Below, piece by piece: positions 22,137 through 32,493 of a stretch of 64,000 nucleotides of DNA. The notes under the pieces are model-generated. The model was given only the letters and a program-made list of their open reading frames with translations. It had not been told where the DNA came from and did not search any database. Every line of letters starts with the position of its first letter. Positions within the stretch are counted from its first letter, which is position 1. The position numbers and the translations under genes were made by a program. Origin of the DNA: Litsea cubeba (taxonomy: Eukaryota > Streptophyta > Magnoliopsida > Laurales > Lauraceae); assembly GCA_012931725.1 (NCBI GenBank), contig CM022949.1:61132106-61196105 (forward strand), written 5' to 3'.

Positions 22137-22350
22137 TTGACCTTGTGACCTAACAGGCTGTATGTGGCAGGTTAGGGGGTCGGGTATGGTTTTGACCGTG
22201 TGACCCAACAAGCTGTATGTGGAATGTTGGGGGATCAATTTTGGTTTTGATCTTGTGACCTAACAGGCTGTATGTGGCAAGTTAGGGGATCAGGTTTGGT
22301 CTTGTGACCTAACAAGCTGTATGTGGCAAGTTAGGGGACCAGGATTTGGT
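22137..22350 (+). repeat. 55-bp minisatellite, four copies, in element C
   Basis: TGTGACC starts at 22144, 22199, 22254 and 22303, each followed by AACARGCTGTATGTGG and a GTTAGGGG-type block, giving a 55-bp period (49 for the last). The array sits between the 3' LTR and the antisense gene, about 0.6 kb upstream of that gene's TATA box. Confidence 0.85.
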
Positions 22351-22947
22351 TTGGATTTTTGTGGAATGTCAATTTCAAGATTTTGGCTCAATTTGGTATA
22401 TGAGGCTAGATGGTTTGATTTTTGGAAGCTCATGGGGCTTGGAATTTTCTTTGTATGGTCCAATCAACTCAAAAGAGGCATGGAACTATTTTTGTATACT
22501 CTTGGTGAGAGGGATTTCTCTTTGACTAAAAGCTCAAAAAAAATTTTTTTTTGTGTGCCTAGGTGTTCAAACCTAGCTCATATGGGCTAACCCATGGGAC
22601 CTTAAGCTTTTGAAATAGCTTAGATCTCATATGGTGTCATTTTTGTAAAGAATATCCAAAAATATCTCATTTGGATAGAGAATATCTAAGAATATCTTTA
22701 CTTGGAGAGAATCTCTCATGTTCCCTTTATTTTGGGAGAGAATATCTCAAGATATCCTCCTTTGGGAAAGAATCTTCTATTGATCCTATCTTTTGGGAGA
22801 AAATCTCTCATTGATTTCTTTTTGGGAGAGAATCCCTCAAGATTTCTTTCTTTTGGGAAAGAATCTTTCTAATCTCTTTCTTTTGGTAAGGTTACTAATT
22901 AGTAACACTTACCTCTTTCTTCTTTCCTTCTTTGGTTTGCTTTCTTC
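22351..22947. other. Upstream region of the antisense gene
   Basis: No protein-coding region was recognised. GAGAATATCTC/GGGAGAGAATCTC-like units recur every 30-45 bp between 22650 and 22880, so this is a degenerate repeat next to the likely promoter. Confidence 0.5.
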
Positions 22948-22955
22948 TATAAAAG
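22948..22955 (+). promoter_or_regulatory. TATA box of the antisense PMD gene in element C
   Basis: TATAAAAG in the sequence CTTCTATAAAAGCAAGG lies 129 bp before the ATG at 23077. A start near 22980 would give a 5' leader of about 100 nt. Its strand is opposite to the LTR promoters of C. Confidence 0.65.
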
Positions 22956-23086
22956 CAAGGAGGAGGTTGGATCTCTTGCTCTTATTACTTTCTTTTGCAA
23001 CAATCCCAAGAGGGCTTCAAGACCAAGAGTTCTTCTTCTTCAAGATCTTCAAGATTTTTCTTCTTCTTCTCCATCAATGACTTCAA

Positions 23087-23808
23087 GTAAGTTCCCTTTT
23101 TCAAGAAAACCCCATTGTAGAAAAAAAAAGTCCTTTTCTTTTTCTTGTTTCTTTCTTTTCTTTTCTTCTTTTTTTTTTCTTTTCCACGTGTTTGCTTTTT
23201 TTTTTTACACGTTTTTTTTTTTTGCTTTCTTTTTTTTGCATGTTTTGTTTTTTTTTTTTTTATGGGCCGTACGGATAGATCCGTACGGATTTGGCCGTAC
23301 AGCCACGTGGCCTATGGGCCAGTCCCTTTTTTCTTTTCTTTTCTTTTTTTTTTGTTTTCTTTCTCTCTCCTTTTTTTTTGAGAAAGTTTTTTATTTTTTT
23401 TGTTCTTTTCTTTCTCCCCCTTTTTTTGAGAAAGTTTTCTTTCTTCTTTTTTTTTTTGCTCATCATGATAATGCATTTTTTTACCAAGATGTCCATGCAT
23501 GTATATTTTTGTAAATTGAATTGTAGCATGATGTGATAGCATACCTGAAAGTTTTCGCAAATTTGGGAATTTGGAGCTCGCAGCGATGTTGAGCCCTTCC
23601 TGATTTTGCGGAGACTTTGAGGTTTCGAAAGTTTGGAGTTTCGGAGCTCGCAGCAATGTTGAGCCCATCTTCAAGCTTTCTATTTCTTTCGGGATAGTTC
23701 CTTTTCTTCGGAATTGCCCCGTCATCATGTCAAAATTTCGCCAGATTTTTTTTTTTGCGAGATTCTGTCATTTTGATGTTTGATCTTTTTCTTTTCCATC
23801 CTTTTCAG
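23087..23808 (+). other. Intron 1 of the antisense gene (722 bp)
   Basis: The donor is AA/GTAAGT at 23087 and the acceptor TTTTCAG at 23808, which joins ATGACTTCAA to GTGGTTCTTCC and gives MTSSGSSRTNKGKEP. The intron is very T-rich from 23130 to 23450, with a GC island at 23260-23310 holding CCGTACGG twice (one in the palindrome ATCCGTACGGAT). The phenylalanine-rich reading frames in it are by-products of the T-runs. Confidence 0.75.
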
Positions 23809-24929
23809 GTGGTTCTTCCAGAACGAACAAGGGTAAAGAGCCTGCTACATGCGCACCTCGTCGATCTGCTAGATCTTCTAATCCGGCCGTTCAGCCGGCC
23901 TTTGAGAAGGTCTAGTATGTTGAGAGAAATCTTGAAGAATGTGACTCCCTCAATAGAGATGAGATGAGGCAGCGCCTGATCGCTCTCAAGGGAGAGGAAT
24001 TCTATAAGATCATGGTAAGCAGTCGTCCATGGGTGATGGAAGATCAGAGTGTTTTACCCAAGCCTACCTTTTTCTTCGGTGATGTCGTCCCTGATGATAT
24101 GACATACCAGAGGAGATGTTTTCAGTTCTCTTTCACAGCAAATGGTGAGAAGAAAACTGTTGCTACCCCGGTCGACGTTTGATCGCACCATCTCGATCAT
24201 GAGCCTTGCCCCCACGTGCTCTAAGAGGGAAGATCCTCCAAGCTGGGTGAGAAGGACAAATGTAATCAAGACCGGGGTTTTTGTTGGCGGTTCTCTTGGA
24301 TATACGGAGAGGTCGCCTGTTAACATGGACCTGTTGATGCCATCTAGCGGCTACCAGGGCTCTGATTATCCGTCGGTCGATTTGAGACCGGTGGGCCTTG
24401 GTATTTTCAGCAGTGACGGCAGCAATTGGATAAAGCCTTTTCGACTTCGTGGCCGTTTCAATGCTGACTCCGAGTGGAAGTCGTAGACTGATCGCGTCCT
24501 GCTGATTGGTGGCGCCGTTTTGAAGGAAGCCGGGATTTTTTATGCGGTCCGCGCCTTTAGGGAGACCGTGATCTTTTCCGACGAGGCCTTCTTGGCTATG
24601 CTTGAATAATTCCTCCCACAAACCAATACCTTCGTTGTGACGAATGGTGAGATTGGTTTCTCTTTGAAGGAGCCGAGCGCCATTACTGGATTGCCCATCC
24701 TTGGCAAACTCTATGAGGAGTTTATGCCGATTGACAACGTCCTTGAGGGGCAGTCTGAGGAGTTCAGGCTTCTGTACTTTCAGCTCGTCGCCTTCTATGA
24801 TTTTTTGAAAGAAAATGAGGGTTTGAAAGTTAGATCCAGCAGTTGGAAGAGTTCTAGCTCTTCGTTCCCAACTTTTTTGATAGCAAGGAGTCTTCTGATA
24901 GTGTGACCCAGGAAGCCAGGGCTCAGGAT
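23809..24929 (+). pseudogene. Exon 2 (first part): N-terminal half of the plant mobile domain
   Basis: The frame runs GGT TCT TCC onward with one stop (TAG at 23913, a probable CAG change), then MRQRLIALKGEEFYKIMV and YQRRCFQFSF to 24180. It then shifts frame near 24170 and continues with GVFVGGSLGYTERSPVNMDL, WIKPFRLRGRFNADSEWKS, a stop at 24484, VLKEAGIFYAVRAF, a stop at 24607, and TNGEIGFSLKEPSAITGLPI with LGKLYEEFMP. The block AGIFYAV...GEIGFSL...GLPI...YEE follows the order of conserved PMD motifs. Confidence 0.78.
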
Positions 24930-24934
24930 CCAAG

Positions 24935-26599
24935 TGTTAGTTTAATGGTCTCAATACCAGCATATGATGTAATAAATTGATTCATTTCTTTATTAATCAA
25001 TATATTCATGCTTTCCATTTCATGAGATGAATGGTGTTTAATTATATACTTGCACATAACCAATACGAATGACATAATGGTTCATGAGATGAACCGGAGT
25101 CCATAAGTATACTAGATATAATACATGTGTATGGATGAGATCCACATACGGGAGACATGTATAATAAATCTTATACTTGAATATCTTCACAACCAGTGAT
25201 GAGACTGGACATCTCATACTGACAAGGTTGCAGCATTTTGATCACTATGCGATAGTGTGATTTGTCTCGATCATCAGAATGAAAGATTCTGGATTATAGT
25301 GCTGGTACATTGGATGTATTGAAGGACCATGAGAAGCACCTTATAAACACTGTCTTTATATTAAGGTCTGCTCTCATAATTCCCTATCAGTAAGCTCTCA
25401 ATCCTGAGACATTAATGAACTCAAGTTTCTATCTATTCATTTGCTTTGAGTCACCAATGAGTGAGGCCAACTATAGGTCAACACCTCGGTGATTTGGGTA
25501 TATGGTAGTAGATCTGTGGGAACATTTAATGGTCAAGATGGAATCTATCTCTAATGTCCCCTCGTGCCAATTAATGGATTTATCATTGGTAAGTGTACAC
25601 CCATTTCGATTAAGAGTTAATTGGAAAGGTACCATTGATCATTATAATTAATTGGGACTCAAGGATAATAAGATATGGATCTAATTTGGAAGACATGTCC
25701 AATTGATCCATGGATATTGATGGAGGGGCCTACTTGTGGTAATAGGGAAGTTTAGGGTCTTCTATGTAATTTATTCCTAAGACTGGAGTGCAATTGCATT
25801 TATATAGTGGAGTTATTTGCAATTAACTGTGGGCCCGGATTGCACATGAGATGTGGGGTCGCGTATCCCAGTTGGAGCCAGCTTTCTAAGGAATCCCTAG
25901 TGGTCCCCACGCTAGCCCAAGTTACTAATTCTACTTAAACTCTAAAAGGAAGGAATTAGAAAGATACTATTTCTATTTGAAGTGAGACTTCTAATAGTGG
26001 TAATAGTAAAAGAAGATAGTTACTAATTATAATGGAAGTATAACTTCTAATTAATAATTAGTAGGAGAGGGTGTTATGGCTTATGAAAGGGAAGGCTTAT
26101 GGGCTGGACGTCCATACTCATCTCCCTCATTGGAATTCACGCCCATCTCTCCTTGTGCAAGTGTTGCACAACAACTTCTTCTAGTTCTAGTCTCCTTCTA
26201 GTTGCTTAGAGTTTTCTAGTAGTTTTCTTTACGAGATCCCACCCATCTCCTTGAGAAGAGAATTTGATAACGGGATATAGCGTGGAAGATTACAAGGTGT
26301 TGGAGATCTTACTTTGATTAAGTGAAAGCGTTTCATCTTCAAAGAAAGTAGCAACTTTTCCATTAGAGCCCAACCGAGCTCCAAAGGTATAATCTACTTC
26401 CTTGTATGTTGTAGATTTATTTGTTGCATGTGTGTTACTAATTTTCTATCTCCTAGATAGATTGAATTACTGATCATGATAGATGAGATAGAGGGTTTGC
26501 ATCTTGGACACATTGGTAGCTTTTTGGATAGTTGATCTCTGTATCAAGTGGATCAAAAGTTTTTGAAACCTATCCTAGAGGCCCACCTAATTTCCAACA
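24935..26599. mobile_element. Solo LTR 'G' (1,665 bp), duplication CCAAG, inside the antisense gene
   Basis: The block starts TGTTAGTTTAATG and ends AATTTCCAACA, flanked by CCAAG at 24930-24934 and 26600-26604. It has no coding capacity. Read on minus it begins TGTTGGAAATTAGG, an opening common in copia LTRs, so orientation is probably minus, but no promoter was found to prove this. The insertion breaks exon 2 within the PMD. Confidence 0.85.
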
Positions 26600-26604
26600 C
26601 CAAG

Positions 26605-27986
26605 TTCGAAGAAGATCTTGGCCATGCAAGAAGAGTTGAGAGATTTCTGTGCGAGTACAAACGCCATATGTCCTGACATTGCACTGCGGAGAGATCTCAC
26701 TGTTTACCTCACTTATTGGCTTGGTGAGACTATTTTTGCTGGAGGAGATGGAACGCACATCAGGCCGCATTGTATTTTTCCGGCTTGTCAGATGGCATTT
26801 GGAGAGCAGCTTGCTTTGGTGCCAGCTCTTTACTCCTACCTGTGTATCGAACTGCAGGCTGCTGCTCTTTTGGTTCGGCTTGGGCTCCCTATGAATAGGT
26901 TATTTTCAGCCCACATCTTTTATTCGTGGTACGTGTACCACTGTCCTAGCTTCCACCGGCTGGGTGCTGCACAGGATGATGATCCTCTGATGATTCGGCT
27001 GGTTAAGGGCAAAGCCGTGTCCGAATCACTTTTGTGTGCCCGCATGAGGATCCGACGTTTCAGGGACGTCGAGATGGGGCAATCTTCAGTGAAGCTTTCT
27101 CCGGAGTTGCGGAAGAAGGCTTTTGATTTTGGTGCCTCCCGAGACTCTACCAGGGCGGGGTCGGGAAGGCATTACGCCTTGACGAATGCAGAGAAGGAGT
27201 GGCTCTTCAGCAAACGTGTTGGCACGATGGTGTACCGCAGACATCTTTTCGTCGACATCCAGCCGTATGTACCCTTTCGCTTTGCTTTGCAGCCGGGTTT
27301 TTCTCAAGGCGTTGTTGGAGCGCCTTCAAGCATGGTGAAGTGCTTTGGAGGTTTACAGGACGGGAGAAATGCATGGGCTTTCTATAGTGCTGAAGACACT
27401 ACAACCATGATCTCTTATCCTGTGTTGTTGACTTCCCGGACTGCCGGCTTTGCGAAGTGGTTCGCAGAGAGCTTTTCGGCATATCGGGGGCTTTCCAAGA
27501 AGGAGCTTGATCTGAAGCGGGCATCTAGAAAGGGCCTTGGAAAGTCGGATGGCGTCCGGCAAGAGGAAGTTTAGGCTTTCCTTTCTGGAAAGAAGCACAA
27601 GATAGGCTTTCTCGGTGACCAGGGTGTCATTGGTTCTGAAGTTGTTCGAGAAATACCTGATGAGGCTTTAAAGCAGCTAGAGCAGGAGGAAGCCAAACTT
27701 GGTGCTTGGATGCAAGCGGTGGAAAGGCAAGCTTCCGTGGAGTCTACTGGCAAGAGTTGACCATCCAGTGAGGAATCAAGTGGGAAACCTGACTCTGACA
27801 GCGGGGCAGGTTCCTCTAAGAAGCGAGCCCGCAGGAGTAAGAGGAGGAGGAGTCATCATCGCAGAAAGGGGCAGCATGAGGACTCTCCTGACTTGGAAGT
27901 TCCTCTTACTATCAATGAGGATGTGCCAGTGGATGCTGACGAGCCTCCAGAGAAGAGAAGCCGAGAAGAAGAGACCTTCGGTGAAG
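26605..27986 (+). pseudogene. Exon 2 (second part): C-terminal half of the PMD and charged linker
   Basis: One frame runs from about 26618 to 27986. It contains LTVYLTYWLGETIFAG, HIRPHCIFPACQMAFGEQLA and LVPALYSYLC, the Trp- and Pro-rich motifs of the PMD C-terminal half, then LFSAHIFYSWYVYHCP. A stop at 27572 (after RQEEV) is followed in frame by AFLSGKKHKIGFLG and AWMQAVERQAS. After a second stop near 27758 come a basic segment (KKRARRSKRRRSHH, a possible nuclear signal) and an acidic segment DVPVDADEPPEKRSREEE. The donor is GAAG/GTATGA at 27987. Confidence 0.8.
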
Positions 27987-28084
27987 GTATGATTCTTCCT
28001 TTTTCTCTTTCCATTTCTTTTCATGGGATTTTTCCATGTTCTGATTTGCTTCTTGTTTCTGCTTTTCTTTCTTTTTTTTTTTAG

Positions 28085-28378
28085 CAGAGGAAGACTTGGT
28101 GATGCCTGAGGTTCCAACCGATGAGGTGGTGCGGATCCTGTCGGGGCACCTGAAGAAGAACCGAGGGACTCTGGAGTGAATCCAGAATCTCCAATTGGTT
28201 ATGACTTCTTTTGCTTTCTTTTTTTTTTGTGTCTGTGACTTGGTTTGCTAACATTTTTCTTGCGAGCTGACTTTGCCACAGGATTCCGATGACTTTGAAC
28301 CATCGATGGACGCAAATGTTGATGATGCTTCCGATGAGTTCATAGAGGAAGAGAGTCTTCCGCCAGTCGTCGAAGAAG
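28085..28378 (+). pseudogene. Exons 3 and 4 of the antisense gene
   Basis: Exon 3 (28085-28197) follows TTTTTTTAG and reads EEDLVMPEVPTDEVVRILSG, with one stop (TGA at 28177). It is joined through donor TTG/GTTATG to exon 4 (28282-28378) after CCACAG, which reads DSDDFEPSMDANVDDASDEF and ends at GAAG/GTATTT. The products are acidic and low in complexity. The frame is kept through both joins, which supports the intron calls. Confidence 0.68.
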
Positions 28379-28453
28379 GTATTTTGTAGTAATAACCCTG
28401 ATAATGATTTTCAAACAGGATTATATTCATACCTTTTTGTGTTTCTTTGGCAG

Positions 28454-29397
28454 GTTTTGAGGTGACAGAGGAGAGTCCGTCACTTCCTTCAGAACCAGAG
28501 CAAAGGATGCCAGAGGTTGATCCAGAGGAAGAGATTCCTGGGACCAGTTCTGACACTGTTGAGGAGATACCTCGTGCTGAGATTCCTTCCCGAGCAGGAG
28601 CAACTTCAACTGGAAAGAGTTCTTTTGTTACTCTTCCAATGAGTGATGACATGAGCAGTCGACCAACGGAGTTTGGCGAATCTTCAGCTGGGCCATCTCT
28701 TCTTTTTACGAAGAAGGTTGTGGTGCGGGTTCTGAGCTCTTGGATTGAGACTCTGCTTTCTGGGCACTTAGATGCCGGATTTGGGATGATCCAGCATGTG
28801 CGTGAGATTCTCGGTGATGCCGAAGAGGCTGGTCTAGATGTCACAAGTGCTAGGGCGATCGTTGATAGGATCATTGAGCTGGGTGACAGGTGGTTTGAGA
28901 CCATGGGTTTTCCTGATGACCAGTTCTTCAAGGAGATGTTCCTGGACCCTGCGGATAAGGCTCAGTCTAACCTGGATGAGGCTACATAAAGCAGGAAGCA
29001 GATAGTCCGAGAGAAGAACTTAGAAGAGCTAAACATCATTGGGCTGACACATGACCTTAACATCCTTGATAGGGAGGTTGATGAGGCCAGGAAACATCTT
29101 GAGCATCTGCAGGCACAAGTCGCTGCCAAGTGGACTGCAATAACAGAGGCTTGTGACAGGGAGAGTGCTCTGATTCGCCGGGTTGTAGATGCCAATCGAG
29201 TTCTTGAAAGGAAATCTCAAGAAAGCAAACGATGGCAAACTGCTCGGGATAAGCTTCCCGGTGCGAAAGAAGGGTTTCAACCCACCCCAGCATCTCATGG
29301 CAAGTTCCTGAAGAAGCCTGCCCTGGAATCCCTGACGGCTGAGGCCAAAAGTTTCCTTAAGGAGCTGAACTCTTGGCTGGAGACCATTTTTTATTGA
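28454..29397 (+). pseudogene. Exon 5: C-terminal coiled-coil region of the antisense gene
   Basis: It starts after TTTGGCAG with FEVTEESPSLPSEPEQRMPE and an acidic Ser/Pro-rich part. Next come VVVRVLSSWIETLLSGHLDA and an amphipathic helix region ending SNLDEAT. A stop (TAA, 28987-28989) is followed in the same frame by SRKQIVREKNLEELNIIGLT and HLEHLQAQVAAKWTAITEAC, a coiled coil, and the frame closes at TGA 29395-29397. It is 313 codons long with a single interruption. Confidence 0.72.
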
Positions 29398-29725
29398 GCT
29401 CTTATTTTTTTAACAGAAAGCATCCTTCTCTTTTTTGTTTCTTTCCTTTGTACCACTTGTATTTTTTTTTGTACTCTTTTTTTTTTGTAGTGCTTGTGAA
29501 CACTTTCTTTTTTTTGGTACCACATGTATTTTTTGGTACTCTTTTTTTTGTTTTCCCTACGCTCACTTAAATCTTTTTGTGATGAAAGTAATTGTTAAAT
29601 GGGATGCTCTTTTTTTTTTGTTTTCCCTACGCTCACTTGAATCTTTTTGTGATAAAAGTATTTGCTAAATGGGATTTGATCAAAAGCTTGTCATTTTGTG
29701 AAAATCTTTTGTCAAATGATTGTTT
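29398..29725. repeat. T-rich spacer with a 72-bp tandem duplication
   Basis: GTTTTCCCTACGCTCACTT with its following AATCTTTTTGTGAT and AAATGGGAT occurs twice, at about 29547-29610 and 29618-29682. It lies between the two convergent transcription units of element C (pol on minus, PMD gene on plus) and may hold their 3' ends. Confidence 0.6.
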
Positions 29726-29990
29726 TCGCATGTAAGCCAGATTTTTGTTTATGGCATGGAAGCCGATTTTTGGCATGAGAGCCAGCTTTTTTGTGGCATT
29801 GATAACCGATTTATGGCATTGATAGCCGGTTTTGGAGGCATTGATAGCCGGGTTTTTTGAAATCCATTTTTTTATTTTGTGGCATTGATAGCCGGTTTTG
29901 TTTTGTGGCATTGATAGCCGGTTTGTGTCATTTATAGCCTGTTTTGGTGGCATCTATAGCCGTTTTGTGGCATTTATAGCCAGTTTGGTT
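29726..29990. repeat. GGCATTGATAGCCG tandem array in 3' region of C
   Basis: About a dozen units of GGCATTGATAGCCGGTTTT, 18-35 bp each, vary mainly in the length of the T run. They share the core ATAGCCG with the tandem units in the LTRs of C (19605-19664 and 56500-56582). Confidence 0.85.
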
Positions 29991-29999
29991 TTCAAAAAT

Positions 30000-30540
30000 G
30001 CAAGTATCGACTAAAAGTCACCTCCCTGCTGAATGTTCTTGCAAGTATCGATGGAATGTCGCGTCCTTGCTCATTCGGTTGCGAGTATCGATGGAATGTC
30101 GCATCCTCGCTGATTTGGGTGCAAGTATCGATGGAATGTCGCATCCATGCTTTTCAAAAATTTTGGTTTTGCGGGTACTGACTTGATGTCGTTTCCCCAC
30201 GATTTTTGAAATTTGTGGTTTTCTCGAACCTTTGGGTTATGGATATCAACTGAAATGTTGCGTCTCCATGGTTTTTTTTTTAGGTTTTTTCGAACCTTTG
30301 AAATTTGGGTTGTGGATATCAACTGAAATGTTGCATCTCCATGGTTTTTAGGTTTTTTCGAACCTTTGAAAATTGGGTGTGGATATCAACTAAAATGTTG
30401 CATCTCCACGGTTTTGGATTTTGCAAGTATCGACGAAATGTCGCTTCCCCGCGATTTTGGAAGTGTCGAACGTGGTTCGTATGCTTTCGATTTGTGCGAG
30501 TATCGACTAAGCGTCGCTTCCCCGTGGTTTTTTTTTTTGA
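30000..30540. repeat. Tandem arrays of about 40 bp and 70 bp in 3' region of C
   Basis: AAGTATCGATGGAATGTCGC-type units (30000-30165) repeat every 40-42 bp. They are followed by units of about 70 bp with GGATATCAACTGAAATGTTG (30238-30410), then again AGTATCGAC units up to 30530. Such hypervariable tandem repeats are known from the 3' regions of Tat/Ogre elements. Confidence 0.8.
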
Positions 30541-30811
30541 AAAACCATTTTTTTTAAAGACACGAGGGTCATAAGTTTGACCTAAAATCATTTTGGCGGT
30601 AAAAAGGCAGGGTGGACTAGGGTGGAAATCCCTAAATCCGGATTTTTGTTTCAAACCATGAATTTTGGGTTCAAGGGTTGAAAGTTTTGGTCAAGTTAGG
30701 GAAAGGTTCCTAAACTTGGGTTTTTTGAACAATGAAACGATGGAAGTAAGCATTGTTTAAATTTCTAGAAATTTCAACATTTGATATGAAAATTCTAAAA
30801 AAAGGGTGGGT
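30541..30811. other. Spacer after integrase of element C
   Basis: No repeat or domain was recognised. On minus this is the sequence just beyond the last readable pol codons. Confidence 0.4.
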
Positions 30812-32218
30812 TTAGCGAGCGTGTACCTGGAAACCGATTTTGGCCGTACAGGCATTGCTCTTATACCCAGTTGGGTAAGTCTTCAAGGGTAGTACCCGCT
30901 TTAAGAACTTGCCGTTGATGGGCAACATACATCTGTCACCTTCCATGTTTAGGAGTGCGTATGCGCCATTGGAGAAAACCTTGTTCATGACGTAGGGTCC
31001 CTCCATTTGGCTCAAATTTGCCTTTGGACTTGTGAGCGAAGACCATTGGTCTTTTTTACCGCAAGAACCAAGTCACCCTTTTTGTAGGCGCGTTGCCTGA
31101 CCTTTTTTGTGGAAAGATCCTACCATGCGTGCTTGGTAAAGTTCAATGCTTTGTTGAGCTTCGAGCCGTCTCTCATCGAGATTGTCCAGCTCATGGAGTC
31201 GCAATTTGACGTTGCTTTCTTGAGTCATGTCATTTTGCAAAGATACCCTCAAGGAAGGAATTTTTACTTCCAAGGGTACGACAGCTTCGCATCCATAGAC
31301 CAAGGAGAATGGTGTGCTATGGGTTGGTCCTTGAACGGTGGTTCGATAGGCCCGCAAAGCTTCAGACATTTTATCGCTCCAGTCTCTTTTGTGACTAGAG
31401 ACCATTTTTTTTGAGGATTTTGCAGAGTGTCTTGTTGAAAGATTCTGCTAATCAGTTTGCTGCCGGATTGTATGGAGTTGAAGGACAGCTTTGGATTTTG
31501 TATTTGTTGCAGAACCTGTAGAATCAATGATCCCGAAATTGTTGTCTGTTATCATGGACGAATCTTTTGGGTATGCCGAAACGACAAATGATGTTGGTGT
31601 ACAGGGACTGAAGGACTGATGAGGTCTTCATTTCGTTGAACGCAAATGCTTCTGACCACTTGGAGAAATAATCCGTAGCGGCGAAGATGAAGCGATGACC
31701 TTTGCTCGAAGGGGGAGAAATAGGACCTATGATGTCCATACCCCAGGCTTCAAAAGGCCATGAAATCGCTGTAGGATGCAACCATTCGGGAGGCATGTGA
31801 ATGTAATCTCCATGAATTTGGCATTGTTGGCAGTGCTTAGCAAATTGCATTGCATCAGCTACCATGGTAGGCCAGTAATATCCTAACCTTTTTAGCTGAT
31901 CATAGAGCTTGGGACCAGCCTGATGAGCTCCGCAAAGACCAGCATGAACTTCTTTGAGTGTTTCTTCAGCCTCTTGTTATGACAAGCAGCGTAGAAGTAC
32001 TCCGTTGAAGAATTTCCTGTATAGGAGTTTTGAAGGAATATCCAAATGAAAGCTTGGGGTTCGCCTTTGGATGCTTACCCATTCTTTTGGATCTTCAGGT
32101 TGGATTCCGAACATAATGTAATCAATGAACAGATCCCTCCAGTCGCCGATTGAAGTTTAAAGGATTGAAATCCGACTTCCAACCACTTGGTGGCATTTCA
32201 GCAGCTGCTTGGTGTGTG
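30812..32218 (-). pseudogene. Integrase region of element C
   Basis: On minus, the HHCC finger is readable from about 31960 to 31830 (VHAGLCGAHQAGPKLYDQLK, LGYYWPTM, HCQQCQIHGD). The core follows: WGMDIIGPISPPSSKGHRFI (first Asp) and FVHDNRQQF, where the usual Ser-Asp-Asn-Gly order is altered. The Glu region near 31440 is frameshifted. Then come LRAYRTTVQGPTHSTPFSLV with YGCEAVVP, and the C-terminal MEGPYVMNKVFSNGAYALLN. The integrase inserts cDNA into chromosomes; this one cannot act. The stretch 32000-32218 links it to RNase H. Confidence 0.88.
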
Positions 32219-32488
32219 TTAAGAGGAGGAAGGATTCTTCTTTCGCACACTGTGATTTGCATGTTTTCCCCCTTCCTGGATTGCCATGGATGCGGCAAGT
32301 CCAGCTAGGGCATCTGCACGTATGTTTTCACCTCTTCGAATGTGGGTGATGTGATAGATGTTAAACTTTTGCAGAAGCGATTGTGCTTTGTTGTAGTAAG
32401 GCAGCAAATCTGGCTTCCTGACTTCAAATTTCTGATTCATCTGGTTGACGATCAGTTGAGAGTCTCCAAAGACTTCTAGCATGGTGAT
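32219..32488 (-). pseudogene. Second (archaeal-type) RNase H of element C, C-terminal half
   Basis: On minus it reads EVFGDSQLIVNQMNQKFEVR (catalytic-type GDSQL), then NIYHITHIRRGENIRADALA, where the last Asp and HIRR motif are typical of the extra RNase H in Tat-lineage elements. The N-terminal half is at 46171-46400. The two are separated by element D, inserted at ACCGG (32489-32493). Confidence 0.88.
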
Positions 32489-32493
32489 ACCGG

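Larger units (their letters stand above)
23077..29397 (+). pseudogene. Antisense five-exon gene with plant mobile domain, carried by element C
   Basis: Five exons can be followed: 23077-23086, 23809-27986 (interrupted by solo LTR G), 28085-28197, 28282-28378 and 28454-29397, with GT-AG introns at each join and a consistent phase at joins 1 and 3-4. Together they hold about 1,220 codons: a short Ser/Arg-rich start, a plant mobile domain (PMD, related to MAIN-like proteins and to transposase-associated domains), an acidic and basic low-complexity middle, and a C-terminal coiled coil. Antisense extra ORFs downstream of pol are known in Tat-lineage elements. At least six stops and two or more frameshifts show that it is inactive. 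Its native role is not known; a link to silencing or host-gene interaction is only a guess. Confidence 0.8.

Noticed and set aside
23077..23514. 145-codon Phe-rich frame
   Set aside because: It is T-run sequence inside intron 1 of the antisense gene; only its first ten bases are coding.
24163..24933. 256-codon minus-strand frame
   Set aside because: It is the complement of the PMD exon; the plus strand carries the recognised motifs and splice signals.
28248..28931. 227-codon minus-strand frame
   Set aside because: It is the complement of exons 4-5 of the antisense gene and crosses an intron.
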